Below, piece by piece: positions 6,335 through 13,929 of a stretch of DNA of 20,640 nucleotides. The stretch's first letter is position 1. Each line of letters opens with the position of its first letter. The position numbers and the translations under genes are program-made. The notes beneath the pieces were generated by a model. The model saw only the letters and a list, made by a program, of their open reading frames with translations, did not search any database and was not told where the DNA came from. Source of the DNA: CAIZGX01 sp046048875 (lineage in GTDB: Bacteria > Bacteroidota > Bacteroidia > Flavobacteriales_D > Sanyastnellaceae); the NCBI GenBank assembly GCA_046048875.1, contig JBJOFG010000004.1:1-20640 (forward strand), given 5' to 3'.

Positions 6335-6727
6335 ATGCGCGTAGACAAATACCTCTGGTGTATTCGTGTTTTCAAGACGCGATCGATCTCTACAGCCGCA
6401 TGCAAAGCAGAAAAGGTATGGGTGAACGGCGAGTTTGTAAAAGCTTCGCGAGAATTGAAATTGAAAGATGTCGTTCGTGTTCGCAAAGGTCCCATTCATT
6501 TTCAATTCGAAGTCATCGATTTTCCAAAAAGCAGACTCGGAGCGAAGTTGGTTTCAACCGTAACAAAAGATGTTACCGAACCCGATGAATTAGCAAAGTT
6601 GGAACGCATTCAATTGCAGATGAAGGCTACGCCTTATTTCGGAGTGGGAAGGCCTACGAAGAAAGACAGACGCATGCTCGATGACTTTATGTATTACGAA
6701 GACGTAGATCAAGATGACAGCGAATAA
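6335..6727 (+). CDS. S4-domain RNA-binding protein, Hsp15 (HslR)-like
   Basis: A 130-residue basic protein. An S4 RNA-binding domain occupies about residues 1-60: MRVDKYLWCIRVFKTRS at the start, then the VWVNGEFVKASRELKLKDVV turn. A Lys/Arg-rich tail with GVGRPTKKDRR follows, and the protein ends acidic (EDVDQDDSE). Length and layout match Hsp15, which in E. coli binds 50S subunits carrying a stalled nascent chain with tRNA so they can be recycled. That role here is by homology only. The gene follows dnaX by 3 bp and overlaps the next gene by 14 bp, so it is almost certainly in the same transcript. Confidence 0.85.
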   Translation: MRVDKYLWCIRVFKTRSISTAACKAEKVWVNGEFVKASRELKLKDVVRVRKGPIHFQFEVIDFPKSRLGAKLVSTVTKDVTEPDELAKLERIQLQMKATPYFGVGRPTKKDRRMLDDFMYYEDVDQDDSE

Positions 6728-7175
6728 CGGTCTTGCACGCAGGCTTCAACCCGAAGACATTCAGCAATTACGCAATGAAGTGTTGTGGCCACACAAGACC
6801 TTCGAGAATTGCATTCTAGAAACAGATCGACTTTCGACTACGTTTCATTTTGGTGTGCAAATAGACGGTCTCTCCGTTGCAACGGTAACCCTTCAGCAAG
6901 AAACTTCCAGTAAACTTTCACAAGAAAAACAATACAGACTTCGCGCCATGGCGGTTCGTGAAGGGTACAGAGGACAAGGCTTTGGCGATGCCATTGTTGA
7001 AGAAGGGGTGAAGTATTTATCTTCATTGGGAATTCAAGTGGTCTGGTGCGATGCTCGCGTGGCCGCATTAAATTTTTATCGTAGACTTCAGTTCGAAGAG
7101 TTGGAAGAGGAATATGAAATTCCAATCATTGGCTTACACAGGTTTATGTGGAAAGTATTAAGTTCGCATTCATGA
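6714..7175 (+). CDS. GNAT family N-acetyltransferase
   Basis: A 153-residue single-domain GNAT protein. The acetyl-CoA binding motif A is visible at about residues 79-95 (YRLRAMAVREGYRGQGFGDA, with the R/Q-GxGxG/A-type loop RGQGFG). The C-terminal AALNFYRRLQFEEL motif B follows, then the beta strand ending in MWKVL. GNAT enzymes move an acetyl group to amines on small molecules or proteins; the substrate cannot be inferred. The start overlaps the end of the S4-domain gene by 14 bp, and its TGA shares an ATGA with the next gene, so translation of the three genes is probably coupled. Confidence 0.85.
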   Translation: MTANNGLARRLQPEDIQQLRNEVLWPHKTFENCILETDRLSTTFHFGVQIDGLSVATVTLQQETSSKLSQEKQYRLRAMAVREGYRGQGFGDAIVEEGVKYLSSLGIQVVWCDARVAALNFYRRLQFEELEEEYEIPIIGLHRFMWKVLSSHS

Positions 7176-8635
7176 ACAGCATTTTTCTCTCGATAAGAAC
7201 GCATTCAAATGCATGGATAACAGCTGTCCTTGCGTTCGTTCTATTCGGAGTGGTTTCTTTTACCAATCATATTTTGTTTCGAACGTATGCCCTAGACCTT
7301 GGGCTGTATACAAATGCCTTGTATGATTATGCGCATTTTCGTTTTGCCGACACTTCGCTTTTCCTTCCAGAGAACAAAAATTTGTTGGCCGATCATTTCG
7401 ATCTGTATCTCATGTTGTTCTCACCGCTTTCATGGATCTTCAAATCGTACACGCTCCTCATAGTGCAGTGTTTGGCGGTAATTGCAGGAGGATTTGGTAT
7501 TTATTTTTTGTTGAATGAAAACGAACAAACGCGTCCGTTTCGAATTTGGGGAATGACAATTTTCTATCTGTTCTTCGGAACACTTGCAGCCTTGGCCTAC
7601 GACTATCACAGCAATGTTATTTCAGCCATGGTACTTCCATTTTTCTTTTTGATGGTCAGTCGAAAAGCATGGGGAAAAGCATTTGCCTTACTTGTATTCA
7701 TGTGTTTAGGGAAGGAGAATGTTTCGTTATTTCTGTTTTTCGTTTCACTCGGATTGTTTTGGAAATATTTTAAGTGGAAGGAAAGTAGAAAGCCCCTTTT
7801 TCTTTTTGCAGTGTTCAGCGTCGTTTACTTTTTGTTTATGGTGAAGTGGGTAATGCCTACCATTGCTGGAGAAAAAGACTTTGTTCATTTTGGGAAATAC
7901 CCAGTGCTTGGGGGCGACATGACGGCTGCAATCAAATTCATGATTATGCATCCACTGGAATTTATTCGATTGCTTTTCGTGAATCACATGCCTGAAGATC
8001 CAACGTACAACAACGAAAAAGTATTTTTCTATTTGGTATTATTCGTTGCGGGAGGCTGGGCGCTTTTTGTTCGTCCATGGTATTTTGTGATGATACTTCC
8101 CATTATCATTCAAAAGGAATTGACGAATCAACCAAGCACATGGGGATGTGTTTATCAGTACTCGATAGAGTTCGCTCCTGTTGTGGTTGTTGCTTTGTTT
8201 GAAGTGGTTTCAAGATGGAAATTCAATCCAAGTCGAATTGGAGTGGTATTGTTGTTTTTTACACTTTCGAGCACGGTTTACGGATTGGTTGAACGTTCGA
8301 AGGCGTGGGAGAAAGAACGATTTATTTTTTGGCAGAGGCCTCACTTCAAGCCGCATTACGATTTAACCGATGTGAAGATTTTAATGAATCGAATTCCTGA
8401 AGACGCTGCGGTGATGGCCAACTCAGCGTATGTAGGTCAGTTGGCTTATCGCGACAAATGCTACACGCTGCCCTTCGTAAAAGATTCTGAATTCATTTTA
8501 ATCAGTGCGACTGAATCGACATATCCATTAAGCGTAGATCAAACCAATGAGTTTATTCAAGCGTTGCAAGTGGATAGCACCTGGAATTTAGTAGAGCAAC
8601 GCGGACATGCGTATCTATTTCAACGCAAACCGTAG
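7172..8635 (+). CDS. DUF2079 family polytopic membrane protein
   Basis: The protein is 487 residues from the ATG at 7172. I chose this start because it forms an ATGA overlap with the preceding stop; an in-frame GTG at 7148 would add eight residues. About ten membrane segments are visible between residues 10 and 375. The first outer loop holds the family-typical YALDLGLYTNALYD stretch with its acidic residue, followed by NLLADHFDLYLML. The C-terminal soluble domain contains RIPEDAAVMANSAYVGQLAYR and a DSEFILIS strand. DUF2079 proteins resemble GT-C glycosyltransferases in layout, but their reaction is unknown. Its end overlaps the convergent acetyltransferase gene by 16 bp, leaving no room for a separate terminator. 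Confidence 0.82.
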   Translation: MNSIFLSIRTHSNAWITAVLAFVLFGVVSFTNHILFRTYALDLGLYTNALYDYAHFRFADTSLFLPENKNLLADHFDLYLMLFSPLSWIFKSYTLLIVQCLAVIAGGFGIYFLLNENEQTRPFRIWGMTIFYLFFGTLAALAYDYHSNVISAMVLPFFFLMVSRKAWGKAFALLVFMCLGKENVSLFLFFVSLGLFWKYFKWKESRKPLFLFAVFSVVYFLFMVKWVMPTIAGEKDFVHFGKYPVLGGDMTAAIKFMIMHPLEFIRLLFVNHMPEDPTYNNEKVFFYLVLFVAGGWALFVRPWYFVMILPIIIQKELTNQPSTWGCVYQYSIEFAPVVVVALFEVVSRWKFNPSRIGVVLLFFTLSSTVYGLVERSKAWEKERFIFWQRPHFKPHYDLTDVKILMNRIPEDAAVMANSAYVGQLAYRDKCYTLPFVKDSEFILISATESTYPLSVDQTNEFIQALQVDSTWNLVEQRGHAYLFQRKP

Positions 8636-9162
8636 TTCCAATAGGCTGGCGTTGTCGGAACTTCTGGAAGCTGAATGATTTTCTCCATCCAAAGAACGTC
8701 GTGCCATTGATTCAATTTGAATCCAACATTTGTGTATGTTGCGAATTTTTGAAATCCCATTTTTGAATGAAAGTTCACGCTTGCATCGTTCGGAAGCGCA
8801 ATAACAGCAAAGGCTTTGCAAATATGAATGCTTTGAAGTTCTTTGAAAAGGTCATTGTAAAGGGAAGACGCAATTCCTGATTTTCTTACGCTCTCTTCCA
8901 CATAAATTGAAACTTCGACATTCCACTGATAGGCCAATCTGTCGCGGTATGCAGAAGCATAGGCATATCCAGCAAATGCACCATCGATCTCTGCAATGAG
9001 ATAGGGAAATCTTTTAGAAATAGCATCAATGCGTTGCTCGAATTCTTCAAGCGATGGCGCTTCAAGTTCGAAAGAAACGGCTGAGTTGACGACATGCTTA
9101 GCATACAGATTCAGGCATGCTTGAGCATCATTTTTCGTTACTGGACGAAGTCTTAAACTCAT
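8620..9162 (-). CDS. GNAT family N-acetyltransferase, phosphinothricin/methionine-sulfoximine acetyltransferase-like
   Basis: A 180-residue protein. It starts SLRLRPVTKNDAQACLNLYAKHV and has the FPYLIAEIDGAFAGYAYAS strand pair, SIYVEESVRKSGIASSLY (motif A, with the degenerate RKSGIA loop) and ALPNDASVNFHSKMGF (motif B). These match the Pat/MnaT branch, which acetylates methionine sulfoximine/sulfone or phosphinothricin-like amino acids; the true substrate here is unknown. The motif A loop is RKSGIA rather than the more usual R-GxG-G/A. Its ATG shares an ATGA with the stop of the cytochrome gene, implying coupled translation. Its 3' end overlaps the DUF2079 gene on the other strand. Confidence 0.82.
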   Translation of the reverse strand: MSLRLRPVTKNDAQACLNLYAKHVVNSAVSFELEAPSLEEFEQRIDAISKRFPYLIAEIDGAFAGYAYASAYRDRLAYQWNVEVSIYVEESVRKSGIASSLYNDLFKELQSIHICKAFAVIALPNDASVNFHSKMGFQKFATYTNVGFKLNQWHDVLWMEKIIQLPEVPTTPAYWNYGLR

Positions 9163-11150
9163 CTTCGAATGACGCGTTCAAGTGTTTTTCCCTTTGAGGA
9201 ATTTATTTCAACAAAGTAAGTTCCTCTTGTCTCGGGAAGTTGAATTCGCGCGACAACGCTACCAATTTTTCTTCTTTCGATAAATCTTCCATCAAGAGAA
9301 TAAATTACTATTTCGTCCACAATCATTCCATTCGCGGTAAGGTTTACCCAACCGTCCTCCGTAGGATTCGGGAACAATAAGAAAGTAGGAATACGAATTT
9401 CTTCAACACCAACGATTGTGCTCATGAGTGTTTGTGCGCCTACTTGAATTGGATCTGCTCCTTCTGCATCGTACATAGAACGGAACGAATTGATGGTCTC
9501 ATTGTCAAAAGTGAACATTTCGTCTAGGTATGTTGGAGGTACCGTTTGATACATCAATCGCGCTGTCACGTGAAGATTTCCAGAAAAACCGTTCAACGGA
9601 ATGTGAACGCGAATTTCATCTGTTCCACTGCCTTCATTGCCGTTCGGGAAATGATTGAAGTTCGGGTCGTAAAGAGCAGCACCAACAATTTTAGTCGTGT
9701 CGTACGAAGCGTGGTTCACTGAAAAACCAATAGGGGTTAGTCTGTTGTCTTTAATCATGGTTGCCGCACGCTCAAGAACGGTAGTTTTATTTCCGTTCAC
9801 ATCGCCCATAACCATTTCATAAATCTGAACCTGATCTTCCGCCGTAATCAGGTCGTAGTGTGGCTCCCAGGTGTTATCCTCACCCACAAGGCGATATTGA
9901 TTGTCCATTTTACCGGAGTGGAAGATTTCGTTTCCTGCATCATCAACAGCTATTATTTCAACATAAGCTCTTCGTGAGGGGTATCCACTCGGGAATTTGT
10001 GGCCTGCGAGATTCGATAATTTTAGTTTGTATTTCGCGGTGTCGTTTTCGATTGCGGTCTCTGATAGAGCGACAGTTGCAGTTTCATGTTCAATCTGATA
10101 AGTAGAACGTTCTATAACCGTATTGAAGTGTTCTTCTGTTGCCGTAACACCCAAAGCTGCCGCATTGTTTTTGAGGAGACCAAGCATGAATGTATTTCCT
10201 CCAACAAGCCAGTGCTGTCCATAAGGTTGACGTTGAGGAAGGAATAAATATCCGGATGCAATAACAATTCCTTCGCCGGCATCTGGCATGTGACAGCCTT
10301 GACATTCTTGTTGAAGTCCTGGAGTGTCGTTGTATGAAGAATTCAACCACTCGTGGTAAGTCGCTTGCTCAATGAAATCTGAGCCTGTGTAATTCCCTTC
10401 AAGGTCTGCCGTGTGGGTAGATAACGAGTGGCAGCCTGCGCACATTTCAGATTGACGAACTTTTGCATGTCCAAGCGGTCTGTAACCCACGAAGCTTTGC
10501 ATCATGGCTTCAAAGATTGGTACCTGTTGCTCTTCGGTAATGTATGGACCGTAAATGGTGTCTTTGTGAAAGAATAATTCGCCGCTAAAATGTTTTCCAA
10601 CTCCTTGTGGACCGTCCATTTTCTGTTGGTGACAAGCACCGCAGTTTACCCCGTCTCTTGCGAGTGAGTCGAGCGCCAATTCTTCAAGAGTGTAATTAGG
10701 GTTGTTGTTCTGCAATAAATTGGTAAATCGTCCAACGGGCGCATGGCAAGAGGTACATTTATTAAGTAGCTCTTGACTGTGCGCTGGGTTTACTAAAATT
10801 TCATGATTCACTTTCGCTTTCCAAAATGGGTCTTTGGCGGAATTAGCCATCATTGACCCTCTCCAGTTTGTTGCGGGGCTGACATCTGAGCCTTCGGCAT
10901 TTATATTCGCGAAATCTACAGGGTCATCGCCATGACATCCACCGCATCTTCCAGATCCAGTAAAGAATCCATTATCTCCAACAGGTAAATTTGTTTGCGT
11001 TAAAAGTTTAACCATTTCCATACTTCCGTGATGACCTTTTTTCGGCTTCTCATCAGACCATGAAATATTGAATAAGGAGACAACAGTTAACAGCATCAAA
11101 AATGCTGTTAAAGATTTATTTTTAGCGCAGAGCGTTGGGATTCTCGACAT
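9159..11150 (-). CDS. five-haem cytochrome c family protein with T9SS type A C-terminal sorting domain
   Basis: The protein is 663 residues from the ATG at 11150. Earlier in-frame starts are ATG 11180 and TTG 11198. I prefer 11150 because it gives a normal signal peptide (h-region SLTAFLMLLTVVSLF) and leaves a -7-like TATCTTTC 19 bp upstream. Five CxxCH haem sites lie at about residues 69 (CGGCH), 132 (CTSCH), 170 (CGACH), 237 (CAGCH) and 283 (CQGCH), with several extra His for axial ligation. The second half is beta-rich and contains NLAGHKFPSGYPSRRAYVE, seen in c554-like multihaem proteins. The last 80 residues (FLLFPNPTEDGWVNLTANG to ERVIRR) are a T9SS type A tail. It is therefore probably haem-loaded in the periplasm and then secreted to the cell surface. 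The redox partner is unknown. Confidence 0.88.
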   Translation of the reverse strand: MSRIPTLCAKNKSLTAFLMLLTVVSLFNISWSDEKPKKGHHGSMEMVKLLTQTNLPVGDNGFFTGSGRCGGCHGDDPVDFANINAEGSDVSPATNWRGSMMANSAKDPFWKAKVNHEILVNPAHSQELLNKCTSCHAPVGRFTNLLQNNNPNYTLEELALDSLARDGVNCGACHQQKMDGPQGVGKHFSGELFFHKDTIYGPYITEEQQVPIFEAMMQSFVGYRPLGHAKVRQSEMCAGCHSLSTHTADLEGNYTGSDFIEQATYHEWLNSSYNDTPGLQQECQGCHMPDAGEGIVIASGYLFLPQRQPYGQHWLVGGNTFMLGLLKNNAAALGVTATEEHFNTVIERSTYQIEHETATVALSETAIENDTAKYKLKLSNLAGHKFPSGYPSRRAYVEIIAVDDAGNEIFHSGKMDNQYRLVGEDNTWEPHYDLITAEDQVQIYEMVMGDVNGNKTTVLERAATMIKDNRLTPIGFSVNHASYDTTKIVGAALYDPNFNHFPNGNEGSGTDEIRVHIPLNGFSGNLHVTARLMYQTVPPTYLDEMFTFDNETINSFRSMYDAEGADPIQVGAQTLMSTIVGVEEIRIPTFLLFPNPTEDGWVNLTANGMIVDEIVIYSLDGRFIERRKIGSVVARIQLPETRGTYFVEINSSKGKTLERVIRR

Positions 11151-11169
11151 ACGATTTTTTTCAGTAGGC

Positions 11170-11177
11170 GAAAGATA
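11170..11177 (-). promoter_or_regulatory. candidate -7 element of the cytochrome gene
   Basis: On the minus strand TATCTTTC differs from TAnnTTTG in the last base and ends 19 bp before the ATG at 11150. If real, it excludes the two upstream start codons. A run of T lies further upstream (minus strand of 11199-11208). Weak. Confidence 0.25.
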
Positions 11178-11238
11178 CATTTCATTCCCCTTAAGCAAAA
11201 AAAAATATTTTCGCGATTGTTGGAAAATCTTCGAATAA

Positions 11239-11529
11239 TCAGGAAAATACGATTTCGTTAATAGGTGGTTCAGCGAAATTGTCGTTAATGGCCTTCAGCA
11301 AGTCTGTCCTCGATTGGAAAAGTTCGGCCCTTAATGGAGCAGATTCGAAATGCAAGTGAAGTTGATTTCCTTTGATGGTAATTTGCTTGGTCTTTTTGTA
11401 AAGAATTGGACCGACAGCTTTTTCGTAGGCTTCAATAATTTGCAACTCATTCAATTTGCGTTGAAGAGGTGATCGTCTAATCCACTCGCCAATTGCGTCT
11501 TTCAGAGAGAATTCGTTTCGTGTGCTCAT
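11239..11529 (-). CDS. DUF721 domain-containing protein (DciA-like)
   Basis: A 96-residue basic protein beginning STRNEFSLKDAIGEWIRRSPL. It contains the DUF721 pattern AYEKAVGPILYKKTKQITIKGNQLHLHFESAPLRAEL, where an alpha-helical start is followed by a small KH-like beta-alpha fold. DUF721 proteins related to DciA help load the replicative helicase in many bacteria that lack DnaC, and the gene commonly sits beside recF. The role here is inferred from family and context. Its ATG overlaps the recF stop by 4 bp. A 90-bp stretch separates it from the cytochrome start, so the two may still share a transcript. Confidence 0.8.
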   Translation of the reverse strand: MSTRNEFSLKDAIGEWIRRSPLQRKLNELQIIEAYEKAVGPILYKKTKQITIKGNQLHLHFESAPLRAELFQSRTDLLKAINDNFAEPPINEIVFS

Positions 11530-12653
11530 GACTGGTGTGCTTCTTCAGGTTGAATGAAATTGTTTTGTAGAGAGATGTTCGAAAATGCCATACCCACCTC
11601 TTTCAACAAACGAGGTGTTTTTTCAGGGTCTGTATCTGAAAGGAAAATTTGAGAAGTCGTGTTTTCATTCAGCCAATTCAATAAAGACCGCAAGCGATTG
11701 TCGTCGAGCTTTTCAGCAATATCATCGAGAATGAGTAAGGGTGACTTATTCAAAAGTCCTTTGGTGTATTCCAATTGAGCCAATTTCAAAGCCAATAAAA
11801 AGGTTTTCTGTTGACCTTGTGAAGCAAACTTCTTGAGCATTTTTCCCTGAAGTTCAAAGGCAATGTCGTCTTTATGAATTCCTTTAGTGGTGCGTTCTGC
11901 GTGGATGTCCCGTTCAAGACTTCCTTCCAACAAGATTAAATAGTTTTCTTCGTTTACTTCCGTTTCATAGCGCAGGACAGGAAGTTCTTCGGCCTGTGAA
12001 ATTTCATTGTAAATCGATTCGAAAACGGGGGCGAAACTCTCAAAGAAACTTTTTCGAGCGAGGAAAATCTGAGTTCCGCTGAAATTCAGTTGTTCGTTGT
12101 AGATCGAAATAATCTCTGCCAATTCCGATTTGCCGTATCGGTTGTTTTTCAGAACAGCATTGCGCTGGTCGAGGATATGGTTGAATTGAATGAGCAGTCT
12201 GAGGTACTCTGAAGAGGTCTGTGATAAAGTTTGATCCAACCAGCGTCTGCGAACATCGCTCGCTTCTCGAATTAAATCAATATCGTTTGGCGTTACCATG
12301 ACTAGGGGCAATACGCCTATGTGCTCTGAAAGTCTGTCGTATGCTTTGCCGTTTTTACTCACCTGTTTCTTTTTATCTCGAAACAAGGCATATGAAATCT
12401 TCAACGGATCGTCTTCCAATTCATACTCGCCATTCGCAGCTCCCTGCTCTTTTCCATCTTGAATGGAAAAGCTGTCGGTATGCGAAAAATAGCTCTTGCA
12501 AAAACTAAGGCTGTAGATAGCGTCTAGGATATTGGTCTTTCCAATGCCGTTTTTTCCCAATAAACAATTCACACGGGGGCCAAATTGGGCCTCGTATGCA
12601 GCATAGTTCTTAAATTGAAAGAGCTGAAGTTTATGGAGCGTGATTTTCGACAT
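11526..12653 (-). CDS. recF: DNA replication/repair protein RecF
   Basis: A 375-residue SMC-like ATPase of the RecFOR pathway. It binds gapped DNA and helps load RecA. It begins ITLHKLQLFQFKNYAAYEAQF, with Walker A GKNGIGKT at 33-40. Other landmarks are the family motifs VTPNDIDLIREASDVRRRWLDQ and FASQGQQKTFLLALKLAQ, and the Walker B/signature SPLLILDDIAEKLDDNRL near the C terminus, followed by the D-loop region and FLSDTD. Length is normal. It is divergent from the TPR gene across only 59 bp, and its stop overlaps the DUF721 start by 4 bp. Confidence 0.95.
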   Translation of the reverse strand: MSKITLHKLQLFQFKNYAAYEAQFGPRVNCLLGKNGIGKTNILDAIYSLSFCKSYFSHTDSFSIQDGKEQGAANGEYELEDDPLKISYALFRDKKKQVSKNGKAYDRLSEHIGVLPLVMVTPNDIDLIREASDVRRRWLDQTLSQTSSEYLRLLIQFNHILDQRNAVLKNNRYGKSELAEIISIYNEQLNFSGTQIFLARKSFFESFAPVFESIYNEISQAEELPVLRYETEVNEENYLILLEGSLERDIHAERTTKGIHKDDIAFELQGKMLKKFASQGQQKTFLLALKLAQLEYTKGLLNKSPLLILDDIAEKLDDNRLRSLLNWLNENTTSQIFLSDTDPEKTPRLLKEVGMAFSNISLQNNFIQPEEAHQS

Positions 12654-12687
12654 ACAATTAGAAGTGTCAAAATTATTCGGAATTTAG

Positions 12688-12695
12688 TATATTCG
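12688..12695 (+). promoter_or_regulatory. candidate -7 element of the TPR-ribH transcript
   Basis: TATATTCG resembles TAnnTTTG with one change and ends 17 bp before the ATG at 12713. It lies in the 59-bp gap between two divergent genes where a promoter is needed. No clear -33 element is seen. Confidence 0.35.
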
Positions 12696-12712
12696 CACCT
12701 CAATTTACGCAC

Positions 12713-13411
12713 ATGTCAAAGAAAAATATCGTAGACCAAGAAGTTAACAACAACGAAGCACATGCTTCAAACACAACTTCTAACTTTTTCGAAAAATACA
12801 GAAAGCCATTGATGGCGGTGGGTATTGCTTTGGTTGTTGGTGTTGGCGGATACTTCGCTTACGACGCAACTATTGCACAACCTCGTGAGCGCGAAGCGGC
12901 TAACGCTTTGTGGAAAGCTCAGTACTACTTGTCAATCGACAGTATTGATTGGGCGTTGAATGGACATGAAGATGCTCCAGGTTTTCAAAGTGTTATCGAT
13001 AACTACGAAGGAACGGATGCTGCTGAGTTAGCGCATTACGGTGCTGCTATTTGTTTCCGCTCGAAAGGTGATTTCGGAAACGCTTTGGCTCACTTCAAAG
13101 AAGTGAACGTTGATGATCAAGCGATTTCAGTCTATGTACTCGGAAACATTGGTGACATGAACGTTGAAATGGGGCAATTGGACGAGGCTGTGAAGTATTT
13201 CGAAAAAGCTGCTGCTCAGTCGAAGTCTAACGGTACTCGTGACGCTTTAGCAGGTGAGTATTTGTTGAAAGCAGCGCGCGTTTATATTGAGCAAGGAAAC
13301 AAAGACAAGGCGAAAGAGACCTTGGAGAAAGCAATGGAAGGAATCGACAATCGTTCTGCTACATACACTGAGGCAGACAAGATGTTGAACTTCTTGAAGG
13401 CACAAGGATAA
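12713..13411 (+). CDS. membrane-anchored tetratricopeptide repeat protein (YfgM-like)
   Basis: A 232-residue protein. The N-terminal 30 residues are hydrophilic, one membrane segment spans about residues 32-52 (LMAVGIALVVGVGGYFAY), and the rest is helical TPR-like repeats (AELAHYGAAICFRSKGDFGNALAHF; LGNIGDMNVEMGQLDEAVKYFEKAA; YLLKAARVYIEQGNKDKAKETLEKA). The topology predicts an inner-membrane anchor with TPRs outside. This matches the YfgM/TPR_21 layout, whose E. coli member works with the periplasmic chaperone network; the role here is unproven. Its TAA overlaps the ribH ATG (TAATG), so translation is coupled. As I recall, such a TPR gene next to ribH is common in Bacteroidota. Confidence 0.85.
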   Translation: MSKKNIVDQEVNNNEAHASNTTSNFFEKYRKPLMAVGIALVVGVGGYFAYDATIAQPREREAANALWKAQYYLSIDSIDWALNGHEDAPGFQSVIDNYEGTDAAELAHYGAAICFRSKGDFGNALAHFKEVNVDDQAISVYVLGNIGDMNVEMGQLDEAVKYFEKAAAQSKSNGTRDALAGEYLLKAARVYIEQGNKDKAKETLEKAMEGIDNRSATYTEADKMLNFLKAQG

Positions 13412-13899
13412 TGGCTACAGTCAATCTTTCTGAGGAAAGAGCAATTGTTCTTCCTGAAATTCAAAATCACCGAGTGGTTATTTTAGTTTCAAGATGGAAC
13501 CATGATATTACAGAAAATTTATACAACGGAGCATTGGAAACATTGCTCCGTCTTGGTTTTCAATCGTCTCAGATTGAAAAGGAATATGTTCCTGGAAGTT
13601 TTGAATTACCTCTTGGAGCGAAATGGGCAACTGAGAAGCCTGGAGTTACGGGTGTTATAGCTTTAGGTTGTATCATACGTGGTGAAACCCCACATTTCGA
13701 ATACGTCTCAATGGCAACCGCGCAAGGGATTCAAGACATCGGATTGCATTCAGGAAAGCCTGTTGTGTTTGGTGTTCTTACCGACGATCACATTGAGCAA
13801 AGCCGTGCAAGGAGCGGTGGAGTGTTAGGAAATAAAGGCGTCGATTGCGCCCAAGCTTTGGTTGAGATGTTGGCGCTTCAGGCCAAATTAAAGTCTTAA
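13411..13899 (+). CDS. ribH: 6,7-dimethyl-8-ribityllumazine synthase
   Basis: A 162-residue enzyme for the penultimate step of riboflavin synthesis. It condenses 5-amino-6-ribitylamino-uracil with 3,4-dihydroxy-2-butanone 4-phosphate, usually as a 60-mer or pentamer in the cytoplasm. Motifs are SRWNHDITENLYNGA (substrate loop), VPGSFELPLGAKW, GCIIRGETPHFEYV with the proposed catalytic His at 95, and VFGVLTDDHIEQSRARSGG for the C-terminal phosphate site. Length is normal. It is translationally coupled to the TPR gene. No FMN riboswitch precedes it, and no other rib genes are in the window. Confidence 0.97.
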   Translation: MATVNLSEERAIVLPEIQNHRVVILVSRWNHDITENLYNGALETLLRLGFQSSQIEKEYVPGSFELPLGAKWATEKPGVTGVIALGCIIRGETPHFEYVSMATAQGIQDIGLHSGKPVVFGVLTDDHIEQSRARSGGVLGNKGVDCAQALVEMLALQAKLKS

Positions 13900-13917
13900 A
13901 GTTTACATCGAGTTTCG

Positions 13918-13925
13918 TAAATTCG
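13918..13925 (+). promoter_or_regulatory. candidate -7 element of the T9SS surface protein gene
   Basis: TAAATTCG is one change from TAnnTTTG and has the same TAnnTTCG form as the element before the TPR gene. It ends only 4 bp before the ATG at 13930, so use would imply a near-leaderless mRNA. Weak; the gene could instead be read through from ribH 30 bp upstream. Confidence 0.22.
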
Positions 13926-13929
13926 TTCA

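Noticed and set aside
7148..7171. GTG start for the DUF2079 gene eight codons earlier
   Set aside because: The ATG at 7172 gives a standard ATGA overlap and begins just before the first membrane segment; the extra residues add nothing recognisable.
9860..10350. Plus- and minus-strand open frames inside the cytochrome gene
   Set aside because: They are shadow frames of a gene with clear CxxCH motifs and have no family resemblance of their own.
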